From: Corynespora cassiicola
Taxonomy: Eukaryota; Ascomycota; Dothideomycetes; Pleosporales; Corynesporascaceae
Assembly (NCBI GenBank): GCA_022059125.1
Contig: JAEUWY010000004.1
Location: 310,001-374,000, forward strand
Direction of reading: 5' to 3'
Length of the DNA stretch: 64,000 bases
Positions 19,527-31,617 of the stretch are shown piece after piece (positions within the stretch are counted from its first letter, which is position 1; the number at the start of each line of letters is the position of its first letter). The position numbers and the translations under genes are program-made. The notes under the pieces were generated by a model. It was given only the letters and a program-made list of their open reading frames with translations, had not been told where the DNA came from and made no database searches.

Positions 19527-20291
19527 CTTGTGTTTTTTCAAGGATGTGAAAAAGATCCAGGCAAGTTTGAGGGTAATAAAGCGAAGGGTCGTATTGTAGT
19601 GTGTGTGCAGAAGTCGAAGGCGGAGGTTGAACTTGTAGGATTGAGGGTCGGCTACTCAAATCGACTCATCCCGCGCTAGCTAGAATCCCTGCTCAGTCGA
19701 ACTACTACATTGGCCTCAACGGGCTAGCGCATGGCATGGGCATCGATTTTGTTTTTGAAAATCTGCCTTGTTGGCGATATTAATAGCTGCTCAGATGAGA
19801 TGATAAAGAAGCAGCTGTACGTGCGGTGGTTTGTCATATTAGTTAGCTTGGCGTGTTCTGTCAACCCCACATTCGTGTCCCGCCACCCTGGGAGGAAATA
19901 AAATCATAGGTAGCCTTATAGACAACGCCGACATCCAACGACTAAAGGAGTTCATAACTAGACATAAGAAATTCTAAAGTCTCGAATTGGAAGACATGTG
20001 TTTTTTAACCCTTCCATAAGCCAAGGCCACGGTTGCCTGTAGCCTCGTTTCCATCTGTTGGATCTTTCTGCACGGGCCTCCTAGACCAAAGAGACATAAA
20101 CTTCGAGGACTATGGACTTAAAAATAAGATTCAAGATTCAATGAGCAATTTGCCTTTTTTTGTCCTTCGCGTACATCATAATGTGTCATTTGCCACGTGA
20201 TCAATTCGTGTCAGCTTACATTAACAACCCCCCAATCATCAAAAAGTCCAGCGCACAGTAGACTACATGGAGATACTCGCCACCATCCGTA
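19527..20291. other. Intergenic
   Basis: This is promoter DNA of the tannase gene and 3' DNA of the cupin gene. No gene or repeat was recognised. Confidence 0.45.
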
Positions 20292-20962
20292 TCAAGCTCC
20301 AGCGCTCACTTCCTTCCAGATCCTAGGTAAAGCTCCCTCAGCCCCATAGATGGGATCAGTATCTGGAATCGGCACCTTGGCCGCAACCTCCGCCTTCCGC
20401 CTCGCCGTCTCCACATCATCCGTGCAATAGTTCATATCCCACTTGGGCGCATCCTACACCCATGTCAGTCCTTAACCTCTCTCCTAGCTATCGCTCCACA
20501 TACCTCGACATAAAAACCAACATACTCAAACTCCCCCTCACTCTCTACCGCACAATGGCTCACCCCGGCCTACTTCCCATCAGCCTCCCGCTCTACTTTC
20601 GACGATCATAGACAGTGCACACTCACCGGTAAAACAAAAACATCCCCCACCTCAATATCCATCTCCACACCTCCAGCCGCGCCATCCTCGGGCCTGCAAC
20701 CCAACAGGTACCGACATTTGCCGTGGATCACGACATAGCATTCGTGCACGTTGGAGTGGAAATGCGCCGTCTTGTACGTCTTCCACTGGCCGCCCTTCTT
20801 CCAGCCGTTCTGCTGGAGTAGCGATAGGATGGCGTCGTAGGGAAAAGTGGAGAGGGCTTGGCGGTAGACGAGTACGGGGAGGGAGGAGTTGGGGATGTGG
20901 GGAGTTGGGGGGATGTGGAGGAGTTCGGGGAGGAGGTTAGGGGTTGTGCGGCGGGGGGCCAT
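20292..20962 (-). CDS. Small single-domain cupin protein
   Basis: The gene has three exons on the minus strand: 20627-20962, 20504-20569 and 20292-20453. The introns of 57 and 50 nt (donors GTGAGT and GTATGT) are both phase 0. The 187-residue product carries the two cupin motifs: HFHSNVHECYVVIHGKCRYL and, across the first intron, GDVFVLPAGVSHC. The two His of HxH, the Glu of HEC and the His of SHC are the usual metal ligands. The C-terminus (DAPKWDMNYC, IPDTDPIYG, LPRIWK) matches a widespread fungal family of stand-alone cupins of unknown role, related to bacterial YjlB-type proteins. It is cytosolic, with no leader. Without the two introns only the first half would be seen. Confidence 0.85.
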
Positions 20963-21358
20963 GATTTATATGGGTGGTGGGTATTTGAGGGACAAGGGCA
21001 TTTGAGTGTTGGTGGTGGTAGATGGGTTGATAAGTTATGTAGAATTGGGCTTGTGATGGTACGGATGGGTGCGGGTGAGGTTAGCCTAGTTATGACGATA
21101 GACCCCGCGACGGGTCGAATGGATATCGGGATGCCTCCCGAAAAGCGATGTAGCCGACTTTATTAACATCGGTAAGCTTCCCGATGTATCTATAGAATCC
21201 TCCATCTCTGTGGAGATCAATCTGCGAGTATCTAGTGTCGTACGCCGTGTACACTGCTGTATTTCTAGGACTTCACGCATTCAAGTACAAGTAATAGTCA
21301 TAATTCGTTTCATTGATTTCTCTCAGGATTTCAGCTTACTAAACCCATATCTCAGGAT
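20963..21358. other. Intergenic
   Basis: This is upstream DNA of the cupin gene and 3' DNA of the small secreted protein gene. No feature was recognised. Confidence 0.4.
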
Positions 21359-21732
21359 CTATTCCTTTTTAACCACCCTCTTGAATCCCTGCTGAGCGAC
21401 CTGGTCCTGAGCAGCTGCAATGGTAGCATCTGCGTTAGGGTCGGCAAAGCCGCATCCATTCTTTCCGTTCTGGAACTGGGCAGCCTCAGCACTGCAGACA
21501 CCGACACCTGATGCATCGGCACAGCATCCAGAGCTGCAGTCAGCGTCCGCGACACAACCGCCGGTGATGAACTGGGAGCCGTCACCCGAGCCGACGTTGG
21601 AGGCTCCGGCGTTGTTGGGGGTGATCTGGGCCAGGGCCAGGGTGGAGACTTGGTGGTTGTTAGGATATTAGTTGCTTTTGAGAGGGAGGTATAGGACTTA
21701 CGGGCGAAGAAAGCGGCGAGAGTGAAACGCAT
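21359..21732 (-). CDS. Small secreted cysteine-rich protein, BAS2-like effector candidate
   Basis: There are two exons on the minus strand, 21702-21732 and 21359-21648, with a 53-nt intron (donor GTAAGT, branch CCTAAC, acceptor CCAAG). The 106-residue product has a signal peptide (MRFTLAAFFALSTLALAQ). The mature part is ITPNNAGASNVGSGDGSQF, then ITGGCVADADCSSGCCA, GVGVCSAEAA and GKNGCGFADPNADA, with six cysteines. The order N-A-G-x-x-NVG-x-G-x-G-x-QFITGxC, then CC, then GKxGCGF is that of biotrophy-associated secreted protein 2 (BAS2) of Magnaporthe and its relatives in plant-associated fungi (recognised by eye). It is expected in the host-fungus interface. The unspliced frame hides the protein, so it is easily missed. 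Confidence 0.82.
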
Positions 21733-23088
21733 CTTGAATAATTGTTGGAATTGGTGTTGTTGATGTGAATGGGTATAAAACTTGATAATAGAGAGATACG
21801 ATTAAAGAATAAATTGCTTGAATGAACGACGCCGGGTCGGTTGCAGTCACAGACGCAATGAATGTATAGTTGAAGAAGTACTGAGAGGCTGATGAACCAA
21901 GTGATTGCTGATGCCTTTTGATGAGGGATATGCTGCCTCTTATATGTGCCTCGTGCCTCGTCTGTGAAGACGCTATTCCCAAGACCTCGCCTCCATACAA
22001 TAGCCTGTGCCCCTTCCTTCATCTCTGTGCTCTTGCACTACTGCGTGATCGCCTCGCCAGAAAGTATACAAACAGGCGGCCTCATACTGCCTAGAGAGAG
22101 GTCTTCGGCGTTACTCGTAGCAGATACCCGCGCATTCGGCAATTGGCCGTTTCAATTGCGTGCGCGATATTCAGGCACAATGCCGACTTCGCAACGCTGG
22201 CTCGAAAAGGCGGTTCTGAGCCAATTGTAGTGCGTCGATGGGTGGTGCATGATCCATGCGCATCTGTGACGCGAGGCGTCGGAAGTTCTTCTGACAATGT
22301 GAGTTCCGAAGCTAGTCATGTGACATATATCCGTGGGGCCTTTTCTATAATTGAGAGCACTGACAGGTTTGACATGCTCGGCAACTGATGGTCGTCTCTT
22401 TGATGGAGCCAACGGCGACAGAAGCGATATCGGGACATTGTACGACTTTAGCTCTGCATTTCCATATTGCTTCCCTTCCGGATCGGTCCTACTATTTCGG
22501 ATTTCGCCCTAATGCTCCTGGTGCCTGCGGAGGGCCGGATTAATCAACAGCGGAATGCTTCATCCCATCGTGCGGAGCCGGTCACCGGTTCTGTATCAGT
22601 TCCCAAGCGCCCGGAACCTGGATTTCGAAAGCTTCGAGGTGGCCTCGTGTATATCCCTGATGCTAGAAAGACCCAACAGGTTCTGGGAGACATGAGCATC
22701 CTCGTTGGAGCAACGCAGGCGATGGTTACCTTCGGAGAAGTACGAGTGGTGCGGGGAAGCTTGGTACCCCGCGCGCCATTCTCCGCCGAATCCCACGTCT
22801 TGGCAGGTACCAATTGTAGAAAGGAGGGGGCCCAACAACGTCATCGCGAATGACTTTTCCTGCTCACGAGAGAGCAAAGCGGAGAGAAGCGCGGGAAAAG
22901 CTTCGGTGTGAATGTAACCTCAAAGCTTGGGTACAGGCCTTGACCTAGCTTGATCGTGGAAAGATGTGCAAACGCGGGGTGTTGATGTCCGACCCGCTGC
23001 ACCTTTAAGAGAATGGCGGTCTGCTGTGCCTTCTAGGGCGCTGCGGTACTCGGCCTGCTCCCACTTCCTCACTATTGTCGGGGTCGAT
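21733..23088. other. Intergenic, divergent promoters
   Basis: This 1.36 kb stretch serves the effector-like gene (minus) and the GH92 gene (plus). A TATA-like ATATAAG lies on the minus strand near 21935. Frames up to 128 codons at 22467-22853 overlap on both strands and show no domain or start context. Confidence 0.45.
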
Positions 23089-25704
23089 ATGTTTGACTTC
23101 AGGATCGCGGCGGGTCTGAGCCTAGCTTGTGCGATTGGCACATCGGCTCAAGATGTCGACTATGCGCAGTGGGTGAATCCATTCATCGGCTCGGAAGGAG
23201 CCATTCCGGGATACGCATGTGGGTCAACAACAAATTGGGCCTAGCGATAAAACGACTGATTCTGGGCAGATGGCGGAGGCGACGTCTTCGTCGGCGGCGC
23301 CGTGCCATTTGGCATGGTGAAGCTTGGTCTTGATTCCTACGAAATCCCCATCAATCAGAGCGCATTGAATGGCGGGTGGACACCGCAGGGAAAAGTGACT
23401 GGTTTCAGTCTGATGCACACGTCAGGAACTGGAGGCGCACCCAAGTATGGCTTTCCGTCGCAAATGCCATTGACGACAATCGACGAGCCTGTCAACCTTT
23501 TGGATAATTTGACCTACTGGCAAGATCGAGTAAGTCGCTCATGTCTAAGGGCACCCAGCGGCTTTTGAAACTGACTAGAATCCAGCAAGGCGAGGACACT
23601 GCGACAGTAGGCTATTTCCGCACGCTCCTCGAGTCGGACGTGACGGTAGAGCTCGCGGCCACTCGGCATGCAGGCCTGTATCACTACACCTTCCCTTCAG
23701 CGGATGAGAAGCACATTCTGGTAGACTTCTCACATTATCTGCCGAATCCCCGTCGCGCGTACGATTCGCAGTTTTACACTGGCGGCGAAATTGAGATCCA
23801 CCCAAACTCTTCTTCGTATAGCGGCTTCACATCCATTGCAAATGGCTGGTGCTTAGGACCTCCCGTCACCGTATACGTATGTGGTGAGTTCGATACTACT
23901 CCAGATGAGGCGAGGGCATTCAAAGGCAAGAACACATTTCCTGCTAGCCGTCACTTCCGCACGTTCAATAATGCGACGACTCCGCATCCCACGTATACCG
24001 GCTCTTCCGCCCGCTCAGGCCCTCAGAGTGATCGCGTTGGAGCCATCTTTTCCTGGAACGGTACCGACGAATCGACTGAAATCAAATCGCGCGTGGGTAT
24101 CTCATACATCTCTGTGGAAAAGGCTTGCGCATACAAGAACGAAGAGATGTCTTCGTGGTCGATTGAAGAGACCGCACAAGCAGCAAGGGACGAGTGGAAC
24201 CGCGACATCTTCTCCAAGATTCGTGTTGACACTTCCGACTCGGCAAACAAGACCAGACTTGCGCTGCTATACTCCAGCTTGTACTTCATGCACCTGATCC
24301 CTACACAGAGGGTGGGTGAAAACCCGCTTTGGGATTCGGACGAGCCATACTGGGACGATTTTTACACCATGTGGGATCTGTTCCGAAATCAAGTTTCTCT
24401 GTGGCACCTGATCCAGCCAACGTATTACGAAAGCATGATCCGGGCTTTGATCGATATTGCCAAGAACGATGGATTCTTGCCAGATGGCCGGTCTGGAGAT
24501 TATAATGGATTGGTCCAAGGAGGATCTAACGGCGACAACGTTCTGGCCGATGCGTACGTGAAAGGTCTCCGCGGAGCGATCAATTGGACCGAGGGTTATG
24601 CTGCGGTCAAGAAAGATGCCGAAGTCCTGCCCTACCATGACGAAAATCCAATTGATCTTCAGGGCTCGCTGAAAGAAGGCCGAGGAGCTCTTGATGATTG
24701 GATTCCCTTGGGCTATGTTTCAGCCGACAGGAACACGCGTGCGGTCTCCAAGACGGTTGAATACGCACTCAACGACTTCGCCGTAGCGCAGATCGCCGCC
24801 GGCGAGGAGCCCGGAGATTACGACTTGTACATGAGGCGGTCTGCAGGTTGGCAGCTGAGCTGGGACCCCGAAGCCGAGAGCAGAGGCTTCAAGGGATTCG
24901 TCATGCCGAGATATTCCAACGGCACGTTCCACTCGACGTACAACATCACCAACTGCGGCGAGTGCAATTGGGAAGACGAGAGTTACGAGGGCACGGCTTT
25001 CGGTGAGTCTGTCGGACATTCCAAAGGACCGGATACTAATTGGCAACGCAGAATATTCTTTTGTGATCCCGCACGATGTCGAGCGCATGATTGAGCTAAT
25101 GGGCGGCCCGCAACATTTCGAGGAACGGCTCGACTATGTTTTCCAGCCCAACACGTCGGGCGTCGACCTCGGCGCGAACGGACTTGGAATTACGACCATC
25201 AATAACGTAGCGAACGAGCCCGACTTCCAAACCCCGTTGCTGTACAATTACCTTAACAAGCAGTGGAAGTCAGTCGAGCGCTCACGCCAGCTATCGAATG
25301 ACTTTTACTTCAACACGTCCAACGGCATTCCCGGGAACTCGGATGCCGGCGCGCTGAACTGCTGGCTGATCTGGCAAATGCTTGGCATGTATCCGATCGT
25401 CACGACCCCCGTATACTTGCTGGAAAGTCCGTGGTTCGATGACATCAACATCACAGTCAATCATAACCACACCCTCCGAATCAGAGCGGAGGGCTTGGAT
25501 GACGGCGATGGTAGGCAGGGATTTTACGTTCAGGGTGTAAGCATCAACGGCCAGGAGTGGAATAAGAACTGGTTTGAGCATGAAGATGCCGGTGGCATCA
25601 TGACCGAGGGAGGGGAGATACTGTTCCAACTTGGGCCGGAGCAGACCATCTGGGAGACGGGATATGTGCCTCCCTCGCCTGCGCACATGGTTTTGGACGT
25701 GTAG
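23089..25704 (+). CDS. GH92 alpha-mannosidase, secreted
   Basis: There are four exons: 23089-23218, 23270-23529, 23586-25002 and 25052-25704. The introns of 51, 56 and 49 nt have donors GTGGGT, GTAAGT and GTGAGT, and the frame is continuous throughout. The 819-residue product has a leader (MFDFRIAAGLSLACAIGTSA). Family GH92 enzymes are calcium-dependent exo-alpha-mannosidases, mostly alpha-1,2, trimming mannans and N-glycans. Hallmarks are VNPFIGSEG, IPGYAYGGGDVFVG across intron 1, VQGGSNGDNVLADAYVKG (~440), YEGTAFEYSFVIPHDV across intron 3 and GNSDAGALNCWLIWQMLG (~697). The length is normal for the family, and several N-glycosylation sites fit secretion. No missing key motif was seen. Confidence 0.93.
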
Positions 25705-26807
25705 TGAAATTGAGCTATCGCTAATCTCCCAAGCCATTACCACCAACCTTATTGCTTCTTACCGGATGTATTTTCGTGGATAAACTCTCGTGTCACTTTG
25801 CTATGGATTGTATGTGGTGTCGTGAGCAGCATGTTGTCGAATCGGCTGAGGCTGTAACCCGAAGGACAAATCTACTGTCCATACCAGGAACTCTATGTTT
25901 AGAAATCCCCTCAAAGCGAACCAGTAATGTATAATAGGGCATACGGACATCGGGCTGCCCAGTTCATGTGATACATAGCCTGATTACACATTGCTCGAGC
26001 CTTGTTTGCAGCTGAGATGTCGACGTAAGACAGGATACTTTCGAATCTGCCTTGCGATGGCGAAACATGAGTCAAGCATGTTTGATTGGGCATGAGATAA
26101 ACTAGAAAATATTGGTGTATTGGTGGCGACGCTGGCAACCGCAAAGATATTCCGTTTCCGGCGCCTGTGTTTTCGCTTACTAGCTTATCTTTCTACGTAT
26201 TATTTTCTTTTCCCGATGCCAAGTGTGGTTGTGTACCCACATGATTTGCCGGAGAACTGTATAGAAAGTATAATTTTAGACTACTCCCAGCTTGAATATT
26301 ATGCATTTGGCTTGTAGATTATATAGTAACACAAAATTTGAAAGTCAGATATACATTTACGTGTCTTTGGTGAGAGAAAGCACTTAACCAGTGTTATTTG
26401 CACTGATGAATCAATCTGGTCGGATGTATTTTCTCGTCGCTTCTTGAAACTCAGGGCGAAGCCACTTGCTGTACAGTCATGATTTTGGGGCCAATACACA
26501 GATCTAGATCTGCGGGATTTAATCACCATGGAATATGCATACTCGTAGTGGCTCTCACAGTCGGAAAACACGAACATTAGCCGGAGGTGGCGTTCGAACA
26601 AGAGTCTGGAATCGGTTACCCCAAGCGAGAATCATTTTGGTGATAAATGTGGAACCCTGGAAGCCAATTTAAATAGGTAGCAAGGCTCTTCATAGCAAAG
26701 AATTTTATCAACGCGATATTTAACTCCTCTTTTCATACTCATCATTTATTTGATCGAAAAATCAATATTGACACTATATATTACCATATCTACCATACAG
26801 TAAAACC
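25705..26807. other. AT-rich intergenic region
   Basis: There are 1.1 kb between the GH92 gene and the NLR gene. AT-richness rises toward the NLR start (TATATATT-like sequence at ~26770-26790, a plausible core promoter). No gene was recognised. Confidence 0.45.
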
Positions 26808-29800
26808 ATGTACCAAATTAAGGAAGAGAATCTGGCTCCCACCGCGGATTCTGTATCTGATTACCAAGCAAGCCTCTCAGCCATTACTACCATTCTCAAT
26901 TCTGGTATTACGGTTCTGGCCAGCCCTGCCGATGAAGTAATTCAACTTGACATCATCGCCGTACACGGTCTTTTAGGATCTCCAGAGGGTACATGGACGG
27001 CAGATAATGGAAACATGTGGCTCAAACAGTTGGGAGAAGAGCTCCCTTTTGCGAGGATCTGTACATTTGGATACGACTCCAACGTCTTCACTAGCTCTCT
27101 CATGGATATAACAGCCGCAGCGACGCTCTTACTGAACGAATTGAATCGAGTACATGCAGAATTCGGTTCACAGAGGCCAATCATGTTCATTTGTCACAGC
27201 CTCGGTGGCATAGTCGTCAAGAAGGCCCTTACTATAGCTCATCACCAGACACCTGACTTTTACGAGAGAGCTCTCTCTGCTATCAAAGCAATCGCCTTCC
27301 TGGGTGTGCCTCATGCAGGTTCCAGCATGGCTGGTCCAGCTTTCCGCTTGGCGAGCCTCAACCCCTTCCGCTACTTGTTCCCCACCAACAACAGGCTTTT
27401 GAACCTTCTGCGAACAGATTCTTCTGAATTGCATGAGATCTCAAGGTTTTCAGAGAATAGGCTGAGCTCGATGAAGATTCTGAGTTTCTATGAGACGAAA
27501 ATGACCAATGGACATCAGGTACGAACCCCCACACGAGCAATTGCTTTTTCGAGCTACCTGTGGTAACTGACAATATATTTCAGATTGTAGACCGAGATTC
27601 AGCTAGGATCCACACGGAGAAATTACTTCCAGTTGAAGCAGATCACATTTCAATCTGTAAAGTTGAAGAAAAGAATGATTCCCGCTGGAATACCGTCGTC
27701 GAGCCTATAATCAGACTTGCCAAGGAAACAGTATATTCGATGGAGAAGAAACATCACTCTGGTATGTAAATGTTCTCAAGTTATCTTTTTTTACTCATAG
27801 AACCCCAGAAAGCTCTTCCATGCACAATGACAAGTCAGTGATTACTCAACTCATCTACTCGGTGAATGCCGCAGATACCATAAAGACCATGGGAAAACCC
27901 ATTCAAGGGTCTTGCGACTGGATTCTGGGCCATCGCGAATTCGTCCAGTGGCTCGATGGAGACCGTGGCCTGCTGTGGATAGAAGGCACCCCCTCGTCTG
28001 GTAAAAGTTATTTGTGCAAGTATCTCGTCGAATACTGCCAAATGCACAACGCACCCACGAACACATGTTACTTCTTCTGCAACTCTAACCTTCCAATGCA
28101 CATCACAGTCAACTGTATCATTCGATGCATTATTCATCAGCTCTTCGTCCAGAATCCAGGGCTTTTCAAGCACGCACTGCCAGCATGGGAGGTAGAGAAG
28201 GAAAAGATGATCGAGTCCAACAGTACATTGGTTGAAATTTTGGAGGCTTGTTTGAATGATCCGAATCTTGGACGTACTTTCATCATTATTGATGCTCTGG
28301 ACCAATGTTCGGATGAGAAAAACATTCACTACCTCGACTGGATTACCTCGGTTCTAGATCGGAAAGCAGAGGGAAGTACTGCTCTCCGAGTGATTATTAC
28401 AAGCCGCACAGGATCTCTTACACTACCCCTCGGTTTCAACCGTTATCGTACTGCTCTTTCATCCTCCAATATTGCCAATAGAAGCCACCAGAAACGGAAC
28501 AAATTCTTCCTCCGACTGGATGATGAAGACAAGACAAAAGAAGGCGTAGAATCATACTTTAGGAACGGCGTAGAAAACCTCGGCAAAGATGTGGGAACCA
28601 CCGACAGCGTCATTCGTGCGTTCAGGAATCATTCTGTGACTTCATACCTATGGGCATCTACGGCTTTAAAAAAGCTGTCCCAATGCAACCCACTGTCATT
28701 GGGAAAGGCCGAAAACATACTCTCATCACTTCCACGCGGACCCGATAGCATGTACAATACCATCTTCAACTGGGTCTCGATAGAAAACCGCAGCGCAGTC
28801 CGAGCCATACTGCAGATTATCGTCGCCGCCAATGAACATGTCACTATTGATGATCTTAACTGGATCTGCGCGGTTCAAGAAGCTGAAGAATGTAATGAAG
28901 ACTTGGAAAACCTGAAGAAATTCAAAGTCGATAGGAGCGAGATGATTCGAGACTTGTGCGTATTTTCCATCAAGTCCAACAAGGTCGAACCCAGTCACGC
29001 ATCTTTGATCGAGAAAGTGACGAATATACCGAGCAACCCGGAGAGTTCTCCAATGTGGTACCACATTACCATCCAGGAATCAAAGCTTGCAATTCTCAAG
29101 TATTGCGTTTTGCGCCTTGACTTGTTCGACAGGTCTCTCAAGAGTGGTGCAGTTGATAGAGAGTCACTCTCATTCCTACCGTATACTCTTAAATACTGGC
29201 ATTCTCATTTCTCGGATATCCAACAAGATGTGCATCCTACTCTTTTTGAGAAGATCAAGGGGTTTTACACCAAACCAGAGCTTTTCAAGTGCTGGCGTGA
29301 GGCTTACAACATGTTCCGCCAAAAAAAAGAACGCGAAAGGATCTTCCAGTCTATATCCGAGGCCCAGAAAATGACCATGAGTACCGAGTTGGTTTTGAAT
29401 GAACTAATTGCAGAGAGTCGACTCATAAAAAGAATATCCACTGCATCAAAAGAGTGGATGTCGTTGCATTTACGGCACTCATCTATTTTCTTCAGCTTAC
29501 TCACTGATAACTCGCATGCTGATTCACTGATCAGAATCAATGAGAAGCTAGAAGATGGATGGACACCTCTCTGTATTGCAATTGATTCCGGTGATGTGGC
29601 AGTGGTTCAGAAGCTCCTCAATCAAAACGGTATCAATGAATCGCCGATGGAAGATGGCAGAGTGGCGCTGCATCTGGCAGCTGATGCAGATGATTTTCTC
29701 ATTGCTAAATCGATCATCGAAAATTGTGTGTACTCCGATATCGATGTACGCACAAAGCCAAAATGCCTTACGCCTCTGCATATCGCAGCCGCCGGTGGGA

Positions 29801-31137
29801 AGAGGTCTATTGTTGAGTTGCTTCTCACGAAAGGCGCGAGCCATGCGCTTGTAGATGACACTGGCTCAACCCCATTGCATCTCGCTGCTGCCAATGGGCA
29901 TCAAGATACATGTGCTCTCCTCATCAGAAATGGATCTGCTTGTCTCGCACGTGACGAGAAGGGTAGAACCCCACTTGTTGTTGCGGCAGAAAAAGGGCAG
30001 ACAGCTGCTGTCATCTTCTTCCTTGAAGATGCGTCACCGGAGAACAGACCTGATGATCACCACAACATTCTCCATGCTTCAGTACGCTCGAATAATCCAA
30101 TAGTGATTGAGAAGTTGCTCGATCGCGGCTTAAGCGCAACCGAAAAAGATGAACTCGGGCTTACCCCATTCGCCTACATCGATTCATCATGTGAAATACA
30201 GATCATCGAGAGATTTCTCAAGCAAGGCGCCGACATAAATGAGCAGGGTAAAGATGGATTGACCTTGATTCACCGCTTAGCTGCTTCCAATATGGTGGAA
30301 AGTGCGAGATACCTGCTCGACAAGTACTCTGAGCGGATATTAGTCGAAGCGCGCGGAAGAAGTGTTTTGCATTCTGCTGTTTTCGGGGGTGCACAGGAGA
30401 GCATGCTCAGGTTACTTGTCGACAGAGGGCAGGAAACCAATGCTGCGAGCAAAGATGGTGACATGCCGATACACGTCGCAGTAAAGGCCTGGAGAAGCCA
30501 GAATACGGTCAGAATCTTGCAAGAGCTGGGTGCTAATATTGATGCAAAAAATGGACTGGGTGAAACCCCCCTGCAAATGGCGGTACAGAGACAAAATGCG
30601 GGCCTCGTCGTACACCTCGTGCGCAACAAAGCAAACCCCACAGTCATGCGGGAAGACGGTGTGGATATATTAACACTGGCAGAGATGTCTTTTCTCTTAA
30701 GATTCCACCAGCACCGAGAAGCCCGACTAGACTCGTATCGGTACTCAAGTTTCCTAATGACGCATGCTCCAGTTGAAGACGACAACTTATATCAGAAGGA
30801 GGATTGTACGGTAGGAGAAGTGGATCTAATGAAGATCCGCGATATCAAAGAGGCTTTATTGGGATGCTTGAAAGGCCTGCGTCTAGCAGAGAAACGGCAT
30901 GGATTTGAGCTTCAGATCACCATGAAAAGAATGAACATTCCGCAGGATGATACTCCAGCACCACAAGTAGCTGAAAAAGCCGAGGCAGCTACAGAACAAG
31001 CATTACCATCAGCACCGATAAGGGGGGAAGGTGAGGAAGGAATAGATGGTAGCAATCCTCCACCAGAGAAAAGAGTGGAATCGCCTGCGGACGGGGTAGT
31101 AGACGCCGGCTCAAAAGTTACTGCGGACAGCTCATGA
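26808..31137 (+). CDS. Fungal NLR: alpha/beta-hydrolase - NACHT - ankyrin repeats
   Basis: Exons are 26808-27518, 27584-27761 and 27809-31137, about 1,405 residues. Intron 1 (65 nt) is phase 0. Intron 2 starts GTATGT at 27762; only the second AG (27807-27808) keeps the frame, since the nearer TAG at 27798-27800 gives a stop. Domains: a lipase-like alpha/beta hydrolase (residues ~45-215: DIIAVHGLLGS, nucleophile ICHSLGGIVVKK at ~132, FLGVPHAGS); NACHT NTPase with P-loop GTPSSGKS (~356-363) and Walker B TFIIIDALDQ (~454); a helical linker; then about eleven ankyrin repeats (~880-1265, e.g. TPLHIAAAGGKRSIVELLL); and a polar tail. This is the tripartite effector-NTPase-sensor plan of fungal NLRs acting in non-self recognition and regulated cell death. 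The ligand is unknown. Confidence 0.9.
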
Positions 31138-31617
31138 TGAATTTCGGTTTGTTACAAGGCGGTGGTCCAAAGGGATACATAAGAAATACATATCCAAGTT
31201 ACAAGGAGCAAAAATAGCTTAGGTTGTGCCTTTGAGAAGAACTCGCTCAAGTGGCGAAACCTAGCCATGCGATTAGTCATTACCTCCACCCTCCTTCCCG
31301 CCCAGCCTGCCCCCACAAAACACCATCCTCTCTATCACGCAGTGACCATCATGCACATACCCTTTTCAAATATTCCGTCGTTAGCCACTATGATTGCCCC
31401 ATCGAGCCACTGCAGCGTGCGTGTGACGCTCGCAGCAAAGACTGGGCCCCGGAGATTGAGGCCAACGATGTCACAGCCAATCACGTGTGCGCTGATGCAC
31501 TACCTTCCTCATTGAACACGCAGCATGGCTCTTCAGCTCCTCTGGGCACCTCCTGAGGTGGCGAGTCTCTCTAAAATACCTCATTCCCGGATTGGAGCTA
31601 TTGCAGATTTCGAGAAT
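31138..31617. other. Intergenic
   Basis: This is 3' DNA of the NLR gene and the promoter of the esterase. Short open frames at 31251-31556 look like chance. Nothing else was seen. Confidence 0.45.

Noticed and set aside
22467..22853. 128-codon plus-strand frame between the effector-like gene and GH92
   Set aside because: Frames exist on both strands over the same bases and neither has protein-like composition.
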